Of a DNA stretch of 64,000 nt, positions 41,001 through 51,400 are shown one piece after another (within the stretch, counting starts at the first letter, position 1; every line of letters starts with the position of its first letter). Origin of the DNA: Porphyridium purpureum. Its lineage: Eukaryota; Rhodophyta; Bangiophyceae; Porphyridiales; Porphyridiaceae. Under the pieces are notes generated by a model that saw only the letters and a program-made list of their open reading frames with translations, had not been told where the DNA came from and did not search any database. The stretch is from NCBI GenBank assembly GCA_008690995.1, contig VRMN01000001.1:4216001-4280000 (forward strand), in the 5' to 3' direction. Position numbers and translations under genes: made by a program.

Positions 41001-42033
41001 GCGTGACGCGCCGTCGACACATGCGTGTCTGCGGCCGTGTCGGAGCCACTGCGAGTGTCATGCTCCGCGCTGCGCCCGCTCGCTGTGCAGACTGCACGCG
41101 ACCGCCGTGCTCCGATGCCACAGCACAACGCGCAGGATCCCGGCATCGACTGCGCTGGTGGCGCACGGACAGCGCAGGCAGCAAGCACATCGCGCCGCAC
41201 GCCCGGCGTGCCAGCCCAACCGCTCTGAGCGCGTCCGGTGGCACTGCGGCAAGTGTTTCAGCCGAGTGATTACCTTTGCCCACTCTTACACCTGCCAGCA
41301 ATGGCGCTCGGCCACAGCGAAGCCTCACAATATATACGGGGCACGCGTTCCACAGCGCTCGGCACGCTGGACACTGGCACGCGTCTTGGGGCTGCACGTC
41401 GCGCACCGCCCATCCGCACGCGTTTCGCCTCAAGTGCAGGCTGGACAGAAGCTCGGCACTCGCTGGCTCCGTCGGATGTGCCGCACGCCAGTGCTTGCCC
41501 AGCTGAGCCGCACTCTGGTAGCGTCGCATGCACTCGGCGGCCGGACATGCGTGCGGCGCTTCGAGCTGCGCCATCCGAGCCACGCTGCGTCGCGAAATGT
41601 CAAAGCCCGCCGGACGGAGCATGCGAGCAGAGCTGCGAACAGATGCGCTGTGGCCAAGCACGGCATCCCTGACCGCTATGTGTGCGGCAGGCCCCGCACG
41701 CTGGCGCGGTCGTCGTGCGGACCGACGTGTGGCGCGACCGTCTGCCGAGTCTGCGACACTGTGCGGAGATGCCACTGGCGCGTGCGTGGCTGCCAGCACC
41801 CTAGAGCTGGAGATGTGCGCATCCACCACCGCACTCTCTCGCGCAGGACCAGCACGCTCACGCAGTTCCACTGGTCCACCCGGCCGACTTTGTAGCCGGC
41901 CTCGCCCAGACGCTCGACGAGCGCGGGGGCGTGCGGGAGCCCATTCCGCGTCGCTTTCCTCACTTGAGGCTAGAAGACTTGCGCCGCGCGGACCGGGCCC
42001 TTCCCACGAGTCAGAAAGTGTCTCACTCATGAG
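38021..42033 (-). mobile_element. LINE D: broken RLE-type non-LTR retrotransposon
   Basis: Same subfamily as B and C. Its 3' tail at 38021 lies directly on the minisatellite. ORF2 runs from the ATG at 42029 through zinc fingers, RT (YLDDG near 39708-39722) and the C-terminal region, but is broken into at least four frames (40939-42042, 40031-41200, 39064-39930, 38073-39197). Its 5' end is cut at the gypsy LTR, 4 bp after the start codon of ORF2. Most of it is nearly identical to C. Short patches (38460-38960, 39935-40050, 41055-41115, 41262-41340) differ strongly, including insertions and deletions. Confidence 0.88.
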
Positions 42034-42332
42034 TGTTACCAATGCTGTGCCTTTTACTCTGCTTCTTCTTCTTCTTACCTCTTCTTTCTCCGAGCAAGAC
42101 CTGACCGGCTAGTCCGGGCAGGCGCGTCGCCTTTTTATACCCTTACTTCCGCCAGGGACAGCAAGGCGCCAAGAGAAATGACAATGCAAATCATTGGCAT
42201 TTCTGCGCGCGTCTAGAAGGTTCTGGAACCTCTAGAAGCTTCTAGAAACGGTTAAACGGCCTACCGGTTTAACGGCTTACCGGTTTCGGATTAACTGAAC
42301 CGTTCTAGGTGACTGGGGTCGAACGGATAACA
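42034..42332 (-). repeat. 3' LTR of the gypsy element
   Basis: 299 bp. A TATAAAAAG box on the minus strand lies near 42131-42139. Two heat-shock-element-like arrays lie at 42216-42247. Repeated CCGGTTTAACGG/ACGGTTAAACGG words lie at 42247-42300. In element orientation the arrays are about 80-110 bp upstream of the TATA box, in U3. Confidence 0.92.
42216..42247. promoter_or_regulatory. Two perfect heat-shock elements in the LTR
   Basis: GAAGGTTCTGGAA (42216-42228) and GAAGCTTCTAGAA (42235-42247) each fit nGAAnnTTCnnGAAn exactly, three pentamers apiece. The 5' LTR has the same pair at 47383-47395 and 47402-47414. HSF binding is an inference from the match. The position upstream of the TATA box fits a promoter role. 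Confidence 0.72.
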
Positions 42333-42450
42333 TCTCCCCCCCTCTTGGCTCGACGTCTCGGCGAGACTTCAAACTAAGTTGCATTCTTGGCTCGAGGAAC
42401 CCGCGCTCCGGAGAAAACCTCTGCCTAGCAAACTTCTCACAATACCCAAG

Positions 42451-45400
42451 TCATTCAGAGTCAGACTCTTCGATAATTTTCAACAAGTCTGGCTCAGAAT
42501 CGGACGCCGGCATTTCGTCGGGTACTTCTTCATCATTTTCCCCCGCCATGTAGTCTTCGCGTCCATAGTATGGCTTCAGATGTTGGATCGGAAAAACATC
42601 ATGACAAGCCACACCCTCGGGCAAAACCACTCGGTAAGCATGCGAGCTTACCTTCTCAATGACAGGTACCGGACCAAGAAACTTTGGTGCCGCCAAATCA
42701 CTCTTGTTCGGCCGCAGTTGCGGCGCCGTGATCAACACTTGATCACCAACTTGAAACTCCCGGGCATCCTTGCGTCGATCGAAGAACTTCTGCATTCTCC
42801 CCTGGGCTTCGATCAAATTGTCGCGGACTTCTTCATGGACTTTGCAGAGGCGAAACCAGTGCTCCGCCATGTCCTTCGTCTGTCCATCGCGCGCAGGCCT
42901 CCACCCTTCGCTCGGTGGAAACCAAGGATCCCTTCCATACACCACTTTGAACGGCGCGAATCCAGTGGCACTGCTTGGTGCGGAGTTGTACGCAAACTCG
43001 TACAACGGCAAGTCTCGCCCCCAGCCACTATTCGTCGCCATCAACTTGAGCATTTCCCGAATCACGCGGTTCACTCGCTCAGTTTGGCCATCTGTCTGCG
43101 GGTGGTTGGCGGTAGACATTGCCAACTTCATGCCCACCCGCTTGCTCAACTGCTGCCAAAACGTTGACGTAAACAGCGGATCTCGGTCCGACACAATCGA
43201 CTTGGGGTATCCGAAGCGGCTCACGACGTGCTTCACGAACAAGTCAGCACAACGCTTTGCTGTCAAGTCCTTGCGCGTCGGGATAAACAGCGCCATCTTC
43301 GAATAGCGATCCACCACAGTCATGATTGCATCACAGCTGCCTTCGCTCCGAGGCAGCTCTGTCACAAAGTCCATCGAAATGTCGACCCAAGGTCCTTCTG
43401 GGATCGACAAGGGCTTCAGCTTTCCAAACGACCGATTCTCTGACTTTGTCACTTGGCACGCGTGACAAGTCTTCACAAAACGGCTCACGTCTCGCTTCAT
43501 CTTTGGCCAGTAGAAGCGAGTTATCAAAGATGCATAAGTTGTGTCCGCTCCACGGTGCCCTGCTGTCGGGATATCGTGGTGGAGTTGCATGACACGCTCT
43601 CTGAACTTCCTCGGCACGCAAACGCGATTCCTCAAGTACAAGAGCCCAGCTTCGGTTCGAAAACCCTGGTGGGTCGGTAAATCTCCCATCAAAGTACCAA
43701 AGTCTGGGTCACTCGAGTACGAACCCACGAATGCCTGGAAACCCGCACCAAATTCCTCACATCGAACCTGGTACTCTAGCGCGTGCAGCTCTGGCTTCCT
43801 CGACAAAGCATCGGCTACCACGTTCGACTTTCCCTTCACATAGTCGATTGTAATATCAAACTCGGCTAAAAAGTCCAGCCACCGTGCTTGCCGGCCATTC
43901 AGCTCCTTCTGCGTCATCAAATGTTTCAACGCCTCATGATCTGTGTGAAGCACAAACTTTGCCCCGTACAGATAAGGTCGAAACTCTCGCAGACAGTGAA
44001 TGACGGCCATGAGCTCACCTTCATAGCTGCTGTACCTGGTCTCTCGGTCCAGCAGCTTCCTCGACGTAAACGCGACCGGTCTGCCTTCCTGTGCCAGCCA
44101 TCTCCCCACCGCGACTTCAGAGCGGTCCGTGTACACCTCAAATGGCTTTTCAGGGTCTGGCAAGGCCAACACCGGCGCTTCCGTCAACATCCCCACAATC
44201 TTCTTGAAGGCCGACTTGCCTTCATCTCCCAGTTCGATCAGCTGCTTCTTCGACTTTGCGTTCTGCAACAGCGAAGTCAGCGGCGCCACGACGGTAGAGT
44301 ATCCTTTAACAAACCTCCGAAACCAGTTTGTCATTCCCAAAAAGGATCTCAACTCCGTCACCGTCTTTGGCACTGGCCAATCTTTCAAAGCTTCCACCTT
44401 CCGTGGATCCATCTTCACGCAACCGTTGCCGACAATGTTCCCCAGGTATTCGACTTCAGAAACGAAGAAGCTGCACTTCTTGCGCTTCAACCGATACCCC
44501 GCCTTTTGCAAGCGCGACAACACTTCCTTCAGGACCTCGCCGTGCGACTGCCTATCCTTGGTGAAGACCAAAATATCGTCCAAGTAGACAATGACGGTCT
44601 TGTCCAGCAGATCTGCAAACAGCTCGTTCATGGCCCTCTCAAAAGTTGCCGGCGCGTTGCAAAGACCAAACGGCATCACACGGAACTCGAACTGTCCGTA
44701 CCTGGTCTGGAACGCGGTCTTCGGCACGTCCTCTCTCCGAACACGCAACTGGTGGTATCCCGATGCCAAATCCAACTTTGAGAAACAGTGAGCTGCGCCC
44801 AGTCGATCCAGCAACTCATCCATGTTCGGCAACGGATACCGGTCCTTCACAGTTGCGTCGTTCAACGCCCGATAATCGACGCACATCCTCATGCTGCCGT
44901 CTTTCTTCTTCACGAACAGCACGGGTGCTCCAAACGGGCTCTGACTCGGCTGGACGAATCCCTTATCCAGCAAGTCATCCAAAGTCTCTCGGAGGACTTT
45001 CAACTCCGCAGGGCTCAGTCGGTAGACCCTGCCCACTCTCACAGGCTTCTCATCTTTCAGCCTAATCACATGCTCCACTGTTCGGCTCTCAGGCAGCCCT
45101 CGCGGCTCCTCGAACAGATTTTCGAAATCATTGAGCATCTTTCTCACAGAGTCAGCTTCTTTGCGCTCCACTGAACAGGGCTCCTCCCTTCCTTTCAGCA
45201 CGCCGAGGTAGCACTCTTCTACCTCCTGACTCTTCAACAGCCGACGGAGCTCTTTCCGCGGCACCAGCATCTGCGTCATGCTCCAGGCCCTCTTCTTTCC
45301 GTAGGCCAACATGCCAGACTGCCAATCAATCACTGGGTTCTCCCGCTTCAGCCACTCCATGCCCAAGATTGCGTCTTGTCCCGCAATCCGGCAAATGGCA

Positions 45401-45678
45401 AAGTTAGCGGCCCCTGAGTACCCATCGCTCAGTTCAAACTTGACATTGGAGACTTCTCCGGCTGTTTCCAATACAGACCCATCCGCTAGGGTCACATGAT
45501 CTCTCTTCCACGACGCCTTCTGCTTCAGGCCGTCGGATTTCTGCACAAAGTCCACGCTCATGAAGTTGTCCGTCGCGCCACTGTCAATCAAAAACGTGGC
45601 CTCTCCGTCGGACTTGTGCACTTTTCCTCGAACTCGAAGAAGCATGGCAGCTCCCATCCCTCCAAGTTCCTTGATCAC
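42451..45678 (-). mobile_element. Gypsy pol
   Basis: About 1075 residues, looks whole. Order: retropepsin (LIDSGATDNFM); reverse transcriptase with FVKKKDGSMRMCVDYRALN, FGLCNAPATF and YLDD; RNase H (VYTDRSEVAVG, TDHEALKHL); integrase with HH-CC finger (HHDIPTAGHRG...CHACQ) and D-D-E core (MDFVTELP, SDRDPLF, DGQTERVNR). A C-terminal H-D-V-F-x-x-x-x-L-K-P module is followed by an acidic tail (EESDSE end), without a recognisable chromodomain. This pol order (RT-RH-INT) defines Ty3/gypsy. Confidence 0.95.
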
Positions 45679-45827
45679 GGGCTGATTTGCGCTCGAGTTT
45701 CGCCCACAAGGTGTCGGACAGCCAGACCTTGGCTTACCAAGGCCACCACAGCGGTCTTCATTACCGCCCCTAGAAGTTTCGTAACGTGTGCGAGCCTCCT
45801 TTCCCTCTGACTGTCCGAGGAACCTCT

Positions 45828-46634
45828 CTACTCGAGCTCCTCGTTTTTTGACTCCAGCGAGTCTCCCTCCAGCTGCTGGATAGTCTTACTTGCCTCGGGA
45901 CACGTCCTGGCGATGTGCCCCGGCTTTCCACAATTCCAGCATTTGAGCTCGCTTCGAACACGCCTCTGACCCTGCACATGTCCCAGCTCCATCGGGACGG
46001 GTCCTTCCTGCGCTGCACGACCGAAAAATGGCGCCCTCACACTTGAATCACGCACGCCGCGGGTCGCATGAATGGCGTCGTCCACGACCACCGCCACCTG
46101 CGCAGCCTCCGCGAACGTACTCACTCCTCGCTTGTACACTTCCAAGCGGACCTCGGGCTTCAGACCCCTCACAAAGCGGTCCATCATTTCTGCGTCCGAC
46201 AAGTCCGGAATCACAAGTGCCGCGTCCTGAAAAGCCGCCACATACGCATGGGCCGGGCCTTTCTGCGAAAGACGCGTCAACTTGTCCCTTGCACGCCTGA
46301 TCGAATCCTGCGGCGTGAACCGAGCACTCACGAGGGCAGCAAAATCATTCCACGTCGTGGGGATCTCCTGCGGGTAGCGCTCGCAGTTCAGAACCCACCA
46401 ATGAAGCGCCTCTCCCTCGAAATAGTCTGATGCCAAGTCCACAGCACGCCTCTCCGCAAGCAGACGTTTCTCCAAATCGTCCGGGTGGATGCTCTCCAAC
46501 AACCGGCCCAAGATCTTCTTTCTCGCCTGGAACAACCACGTCTTCACAACCAGAAGGTCACGCTTCCCGTCGAACCTCATCAGACGGGCCTCCTTCGGGC
46601 CACGTGGTCCCAGCGTCTCCGAATCAATCTCCAT
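45828..46634 (-). mobile_element. Gypsy gag
   Basis: About 268 residues. A helical capsid domain typical of the Ty3/gypsy retrotransposon Gag family (YFEGEALHWW, then SARFTPQD...L-x-x-L-x-Q) is followed by a CCHC knuckle CWNCGKPGHIARTC. It is separated from pol by about 150 bp. Upstream (46635-47189) is an untranslated leader with an ACACACACGC-type microsatellite near 46780-46830. Confidence 0.9.
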
Positions 46635-47189
46635 GCTTTCTGGACTAAAGCACGCTCACCGATCACAATAACGACACGAACAGCAAGCCTCCGATGCTCA
46701 CTTTCTCCAACAGCTGCGCGCACCACGAACGGGCTCGGTCGCCCTCACGAACACAAACCGACACACGAAGCTGTCCTCTCACGCACACACACACGCACAG
46801 CAATCTTCTCACGCACACACAACAAAGCACACAGCAATCCTCCTCTGTTGCGCTGGATGGGGAGCGGCCCGGGCCTTTGCACTGGGGCGGGGATTATAGA
46901 TGCGATCTTATATGGAGGTGTTCGGCGCCTACCTTCGCAAAGGTGGTCGTGCGACACTAGGATGAATCCTAGTGAAGGCTGACCGTTACGGCTCTTGCCT
47001 ACTAATACGTGCTAAGGCAGAGAGCGAGTCCGCCGTCAAGGCCTAGGCCTATCGTACAGCCAAGACTGAGACCCGCTTCCACCCGTCGCACCCTCCGGAT
47101 CGACTTACTCGAACCCCCTTACCCGCAGACTCTCCCACCCAGGCAACCCCGGAGAAGCTCTAAGAGAACCTTAGAGCAACCCCAGGTAA

Positions 47190-47204
47190 CCAGCGATGAT
47201 ACCA
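47190..47204 (-). promoter_or_regulatory. Primer-binding site of the gypsy element
   Basis: Minus strand TGGTATCATCGCTGG, two bases inside the 5' LTR. It is complementary to a tRNA ending ...CGATGATACCA. The implied A1-U72 pair suggests initiator tRNA-Met, the usual primer of such elements. The copia element uses nearly the same site (51167-51181). Confidence 0.75.
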
Positions 47205-47206
47205 AA

Positions 47207-47499
47207 TGTTACCAATGCTGTGCCTTTTACTCTGCTTCTTCTTACCTCTTCTGTCTCCGAGCAAGACCTGACCGGCTAGTCCGGGCAGGCGCGTCGCCTT
47301 TTTATACCCTTACTTCCGCTAGGGACAGCAAGGCGCCAAGAGAAATGACAATGCAAACCATTGGCATTTCTGCGCGCGTCTAGAAGTTTCTGGAACCTCT
47401 AGAAGCTTCTAGAAACGGTTAAACGGTCTGACGGTTTAACGGCTTACCGGTTTCGGATTAACCGAACCGTTCTAGGTGACTGGGGTCGAACGGATAACA
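47207..47499 (-). repeat. 5' LTR of the gypsy element
   Basis: 293 bp, same features as the 3' LTR: TATAAAAAG near 47299-47307, heat-shock-type arrays at 47383-47414. It directly abuts the interrupted reverse transcriptase region of the copia element at 47500. Confidence 0.92.
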
Positions 47500-49488
47500 C
47501 AACAAGCGACTACGAGCTTCGCGCGCGAAGTCCGCTCCCGCTCTCGGTAATCCGTACATTGCCTTGCGGAGATGATGGGCGGTGCCCGTCTTCCCGCCTG
47601 CCTCGCTGGGAAGGATTACATACACCGGTCCCCCGCTGCACTCGGCCTGCAGGTAGGCGCTGGTGATGTCAACAAAGCCCACTTCTAATTCGTTCATCTG
47701 CGCCCACGCCAGCACGATCCTTAGCGCAGCTAAAGATGCCGGCGCCTCGTAGGGAACGGTAAGAGACACTGGGACCCCCGTCATGTCCGTAATGCGATCC
47801 CCCCCGGCCACGAGCCTTGCCTTGATCTTGCGCTCCTCAACAGGACGCTCCGTGTGCTTTTCGGCTACCACCATGTGCGCCCTTACAATAAGTCCCTCGG
47901 TAATGGAGTTCAGAGTGACCGGTTCCGGATCCCACACGCCGAAGCGCCGCATTTGCCCGAGCTCATTCTCAATGGCCTCAGCTGCCCTTCCATCCGTGGT
48001 GGCTTCTCGTCTGCTCATTACCCTGGTAACATTTATGGTCACGGAAGGAAAGCGCGCCGCTATTCGGGCCGAGCGACGGGCGTTCTTCTTTGTACGCCTG
48101 ATTTCTTTGCCCTCCTTAGCCGCCCGCCGCGCCGCGACCTCCTGGCTTAGCTGCTTTTCCCGCTCGTCGATGGCCTTCAGGCGTTCCGTGATTGCTTCAA
48201 CCCTCGCTTTGATTCCCGTCTCTTCCGACGCGACGTTGTCGCGCTGTGCGACTGCCAAATCCCCGTCCGGATCGTACGCGATCACCTTTTCCATTTCTGC
48301 GAGCGGTTCTGCGCCCGGCACGCGCATGGTGAAGTCTTTGAATACTCTGAAATCTCTTGTCCACGTCGTCGCTCCAGACCCTGTCTCGAGAACTTCGAGG
48401 GCGGCGGGGTGGTCCCGAGCCCCGACGACCACTCCCTCGCGCGCGGTAGGAGCGAACTTGTTGGCTACGTCGTCCACTTTATAGACCACCCGCGATCCGA
48501 ATGGAGCCATCAGCCATGGCTTGCCGCTCTCGACCCATCCCTGTCCGTATCTGCGCTCAAAGGGAGTTAGTCCGTCCCTACCCAGGTGCACCCGATTGTA
48601 CCAGAACGCGAAGAATTTGGCTGCTCTGAAAAACCAGACGACGTGCAAACCCGATTGCCATAAGAGGCAACGAATGACGGCATTCAACGTGTGGTGCAGT
48701 CTTTCCAGTCGCGCGTGTCCGTTCGGTCTATGAGGGATGCAGAGGGTATGTTCAACGTTCCTCTCGCGCAGAACGCGCGCGAACGCGCGCCTAAACTCGC
48801 TGCCCGAATCTGTGCGCATCCGTTTCGGCCAATCTCTCCCAGCTTGGCACTCGACAAGCGCCTCGCGGCAGGCCAGGGCAGTCTTATCGACGACTCCCGC
48901 GACTTCTATCCACCCCGTGTGCTCGTCGACATGTGTCAGGATGTATCGATATCCTTCCCGCGAACGGACCTTGGCGCCGGCGTCGACCAGGTCCACCCCT
49001 ATTTCTTCGTCAAAGCGTGCAGCGACCCCAGGTGCTCGCGCGTGCGCGTCGACATCAATTCGGTAAGACGGCCGCATTTTCAGCTTCGCCCTTGTACAAA
49101 CCTCGCACGACGTGCGAGCAGGCATGTGCAGGAGCGCGTGTCCGTCGGGCACATTTGAAACTGTGGTGCCAAGGGCGAGACGATCGACCCATGTCATTGC
49201 GCGTCGAATACCTCGTATCGCATTTGGCGCTCCATCGTCGCTTGAACTTGACGCTATGTCGCCGGTTTGTGCCTCCCCCGGCGAATCAGGTTCTGGGATC
49301 AGGCTACAGTCTCCGGAAGGGTATGCGGTTTCCTTCAACGCACTGCCGCCATGCCGCGACCCGATTTTACTCCTGACTAGCGAGTCTTGCGCAGGGTCCG
49401 TGTTGCTCCTCGCCTTCGTTTTGCCCATCACTTGGTCCCTTCCTCGCGTCCGTACCTCCGTTTCGCGGCACTCAGCCGACTTCGCCAA
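47500..49488 (-). mobile_element. Copia integrase and partial reverse transcriptase
   Basis: Integrase: finger region with CEVC and a D-D-E core (VDLVDAG, RTDSGSEF, HARLERLHHTLNAV). A charged linker of about 100 residues (KEGKEIRRTKKNARRSARIA) follows. The RT opening motifs of copia come next: KIKARLVAGGDR, the palm FVDITSAYLQA, and LRKAMYGLPRAG. The sequence stops where the gypsy LTR begins. Confidence 0.88.
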
Positions 49489-50642
49489 CGGGGTGCCTTT
49501 GCATGCTTGGTTCGAATGGACCTCGACATTCGCCCCATGTTCGGCCTATCTGTTTCGCAATCTACGCGCTCCGGGCTCATATTCCCGTTCTCGTAACCGT
49601 TCGCTCCTGTCGAGCATGCGTTGGAGCTCCCCGCGCTCTCTTCATCGCTCAGCCCTGATGACTTTCCGACGTTCTTTTCATGCACGCGCCCCGCGCTTGT
49701 GTCTCGGTTCACGCATGGCCCGTCCACATGTACGCTCGAGCGCCCCGCGCTCCGTCCTTGATTTCGCGGCTGCGGATTGACAGAGCTTGCTTCCACGTGC
49801 CCTGCGCTCCCGTTCTGCTCTCTGCCCGGCCCAGCCGTTCGTCCGCTCGTGCGCCCTGCGCTCCCGTTCTGCTCTCTGCCCGGCCCAGCCGTTCCTCCGC
49901 TCGTGCGCCCTGCGCTCTCGTTCTGCTCTCTGCCCGGCCCAGCCGTTCCTCCGCTCGTGCGCCCTGCGCTCCCGTTCTGCTCCTTGTCCCTTTTCAAGTT
50001 CATATCTTCCCGCTTACGCATGAAAATGCTCCCGTCCTCGTAATCAATGACCATCCCAGTACGCGTCAGGAACTCCATACCGATGACGAGGTCGGTCATC
50101 AGTGCCGGACATACAATCGCACGGCAGCGACGTGACCCGATGCCGTTCAGCTCCAAATGACCGAGAAGGCTCCCGACAACATTAGTCTTGCGCCCGTCGG
50201 CAAGGACGGCCTGAAGTCCCGGTGTCGCTTCGCAAAATGATAATAACCCTGAATGGCGCACCCATGCCTTATCCACAAAGACATGTGTGGCGCCACAGTC
50301 TACGATTGCCATCGCACGTTTCCCGCAGAAGCGAACGTGCAACGTCAGAAGTTCTGACGGCTCCCGCGCCGACACCTGCCCTAGTCTCGGCGCGGGGCGC
50401 CTTTTCCCGGCTGCGCCTGCGCTCGCGCGCGGTGCGGCTTGGGGCAGTCTCGCGCAAAGTGCCCGCGTTCCTCGCAGTTGTAACAGGTTACCTCCATAGC
50501 CTGCGCCCCGATTTCCATTGGTGCCGAGCTCTCTCCATACGGCACGTCGAAAGCGCGCGTCGGGCCTGAGCGATGGTGGATCCCAAGACCCTGGGATGAT
50601 GGCGAACCGCGACGCGCCGCCACGAATGCGTCCTCCGCGCAA
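49428..50642 (-). mobile_element. Copia protease region with tandem repeat
   Basis: A retropepsin-like domain with catalytic AIVDCGATHVFV and GMEFLTRTGM flap and helix region is followed by a Gly/Ser/Asn-rich tail of 19-20-residue repeats. Each repeat is like GREQNGSAGRTSGGTAGP (about 49790-49985, 57-60 bp units, three to four copies). It overlaps gag in another frame, consistent with the read-through or frameshift that LTR elements use to reach pro-pol. Confidence 0.75.
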
Positions 50643-51121
50643 AGGGCAACTCGGCAGGCCTCATCGAGGCTACTTGGATTCTCCTTCATAACTTCGAACG
50701 CTATGGCGGGCTTAAGTCCACGCGTGAACTTGTCCAACGCCTCCGCGGCACCCACGTCCTCACACGCTAGGACCAGGTCCCTGAACTCGGCCGCGTACAC
50801 CGCTACGCCCCTCGTCTGGCGCCATCCATGCAGCGCATCTCGCGCGCGACGCTTGTAGTCCGCCGGCAAGAACTGTTCCATAAACACCGTTCGAAACCCG
50901 GCCCAATTCTCTGGACGGACCGGCAGGCCACGCAACCACTGCAATGCAGTATCCGTCAAGTAGCTCATGGCTACGTTGACTCCTTCGCGCTCAGAGCTGG
51001 CGAACGGCAGAACCTTCGTCTCCACTTCGAACAACCAGTTCATCACCACTCGCTGGTTCCGCTGCCCCGCGAACTGGCTGAGCCGCGCCGGCCTCACAAC
51101 TGGCCCCGTCTCCTCGTCCAT
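50381..51121 (-). mobile_element. Copia gag
   Basis: About 246 residues: a helical capsid domain (LTDTALQWLRGL, FRTVFMEQFLPADYKRRARDAL) and a CCHC knuckle CYNCEERGHFARDC. The capsid domain resembles the Ty3-type Gag family found in many LTR elements. It begins about 45 bp after the primer-binding site. Confidence 0.82.
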
Positions 51122-51166
51122 CCCGACAGGCCCCGCACCAGAGACTACCGCTCCTCACCCGCCGAA

Positions 51167-51181
51167 CCGGCGATGATACCA
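51167..51181 (-). promoter_or_regulatory. Primer-binding site of the copia element
   Basis: Minus strand TGGTATCATCGCCGG, one base different from the gypsy primer-binding site at 47190-47204. Probably initiator tRNA-Met. Confidence 0.7.
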
Positions 51182-51192
51182 CGTGGGTTTTC

Positions 51193-51400
51193 TGTTAACG
51201 ATCAACGAAGAACCCTTTTACTATTCCCCTTCCCTTACCTTCTCTCTTTTCTTCTAGGCTTATCCGTCTGCCATCTCTGCGCGACCGCACCCACTATATA
51301 GACGCCCGCCGGGTCCTTGTTGATGCAATCTGACCACATCGAGTCACGTCACATCGGCATCCGGCGGGACGCTAGTCGAGTCACATCGCATTACACCCGC
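51193..51400 (-). repeat. Probable 5' LTR of the copia element
   Basis: Begins TGTTAACG on the plus strand (LTR end ...GTTAACA on the minus strand) about 12 bp from the primer-binding site. A minus-strand TATATAGT box lies near 51292-51300. A short repeated GTCACATCG/GAGTCAC motif lies at 51330-51390. The outer boundary is not defined because the partner LTR is missing. Confidence 0.5.

Larger units (their letters stand above)
42034..47499 (-). mobile_element. Ty3/gypsy retrotransposon, whole-looking
   Basis: This minus-strand element has LTRs at 42034-42332 and 47207-47499 (TG...CA), about eight differences plus a 6-bp CTT-repeat difference between them, so roughly 97% identical and fairly young. 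The primer-binding site is TGGTATCATCGCTGG (47190-47204) and the polypurine tract is AAGAGGGGGGGAGA next to the 3' LTR. Parts: gag 45828-46634 and pol 42451-45678. Both look whole. Flanking bases do not match (ATGAG on the left, CAACA on the right), so no target duplication is visible. Left of it lies LINE D, right of it a cut copia element. Confidence 0.94.
47500..51400 (-). mobile_element. Ty1/copia retrotransposon, 5' portion only
   Basis: Order on the minus strand: partial LTR, primer-binding site, gag, protease, integrase, reverse transcriptase. Integrase before reverse transcriptase defines Ty1/copia. The element ends inside the reverse transcriptase at the gypsy LTR, and the remaining RT, RNase H and 3' LTR are not on the other side of the gypsy (LINE D is). 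It is a broken copy. Its outer right end near 51400 is uncertain because no partner LTR is available. Confidence 0.88.

Noticed and set aside
39419-41269. Long plus-strand open frame (616 codons), with similar ones at 25002-25919, 30728-31645 and 32049-33089
   Set aside because: These are antisense or alternate-frame shadows of the GC-rich LINE ORF2. The reverse transcriptase motifs are all in the minus-strand reading.
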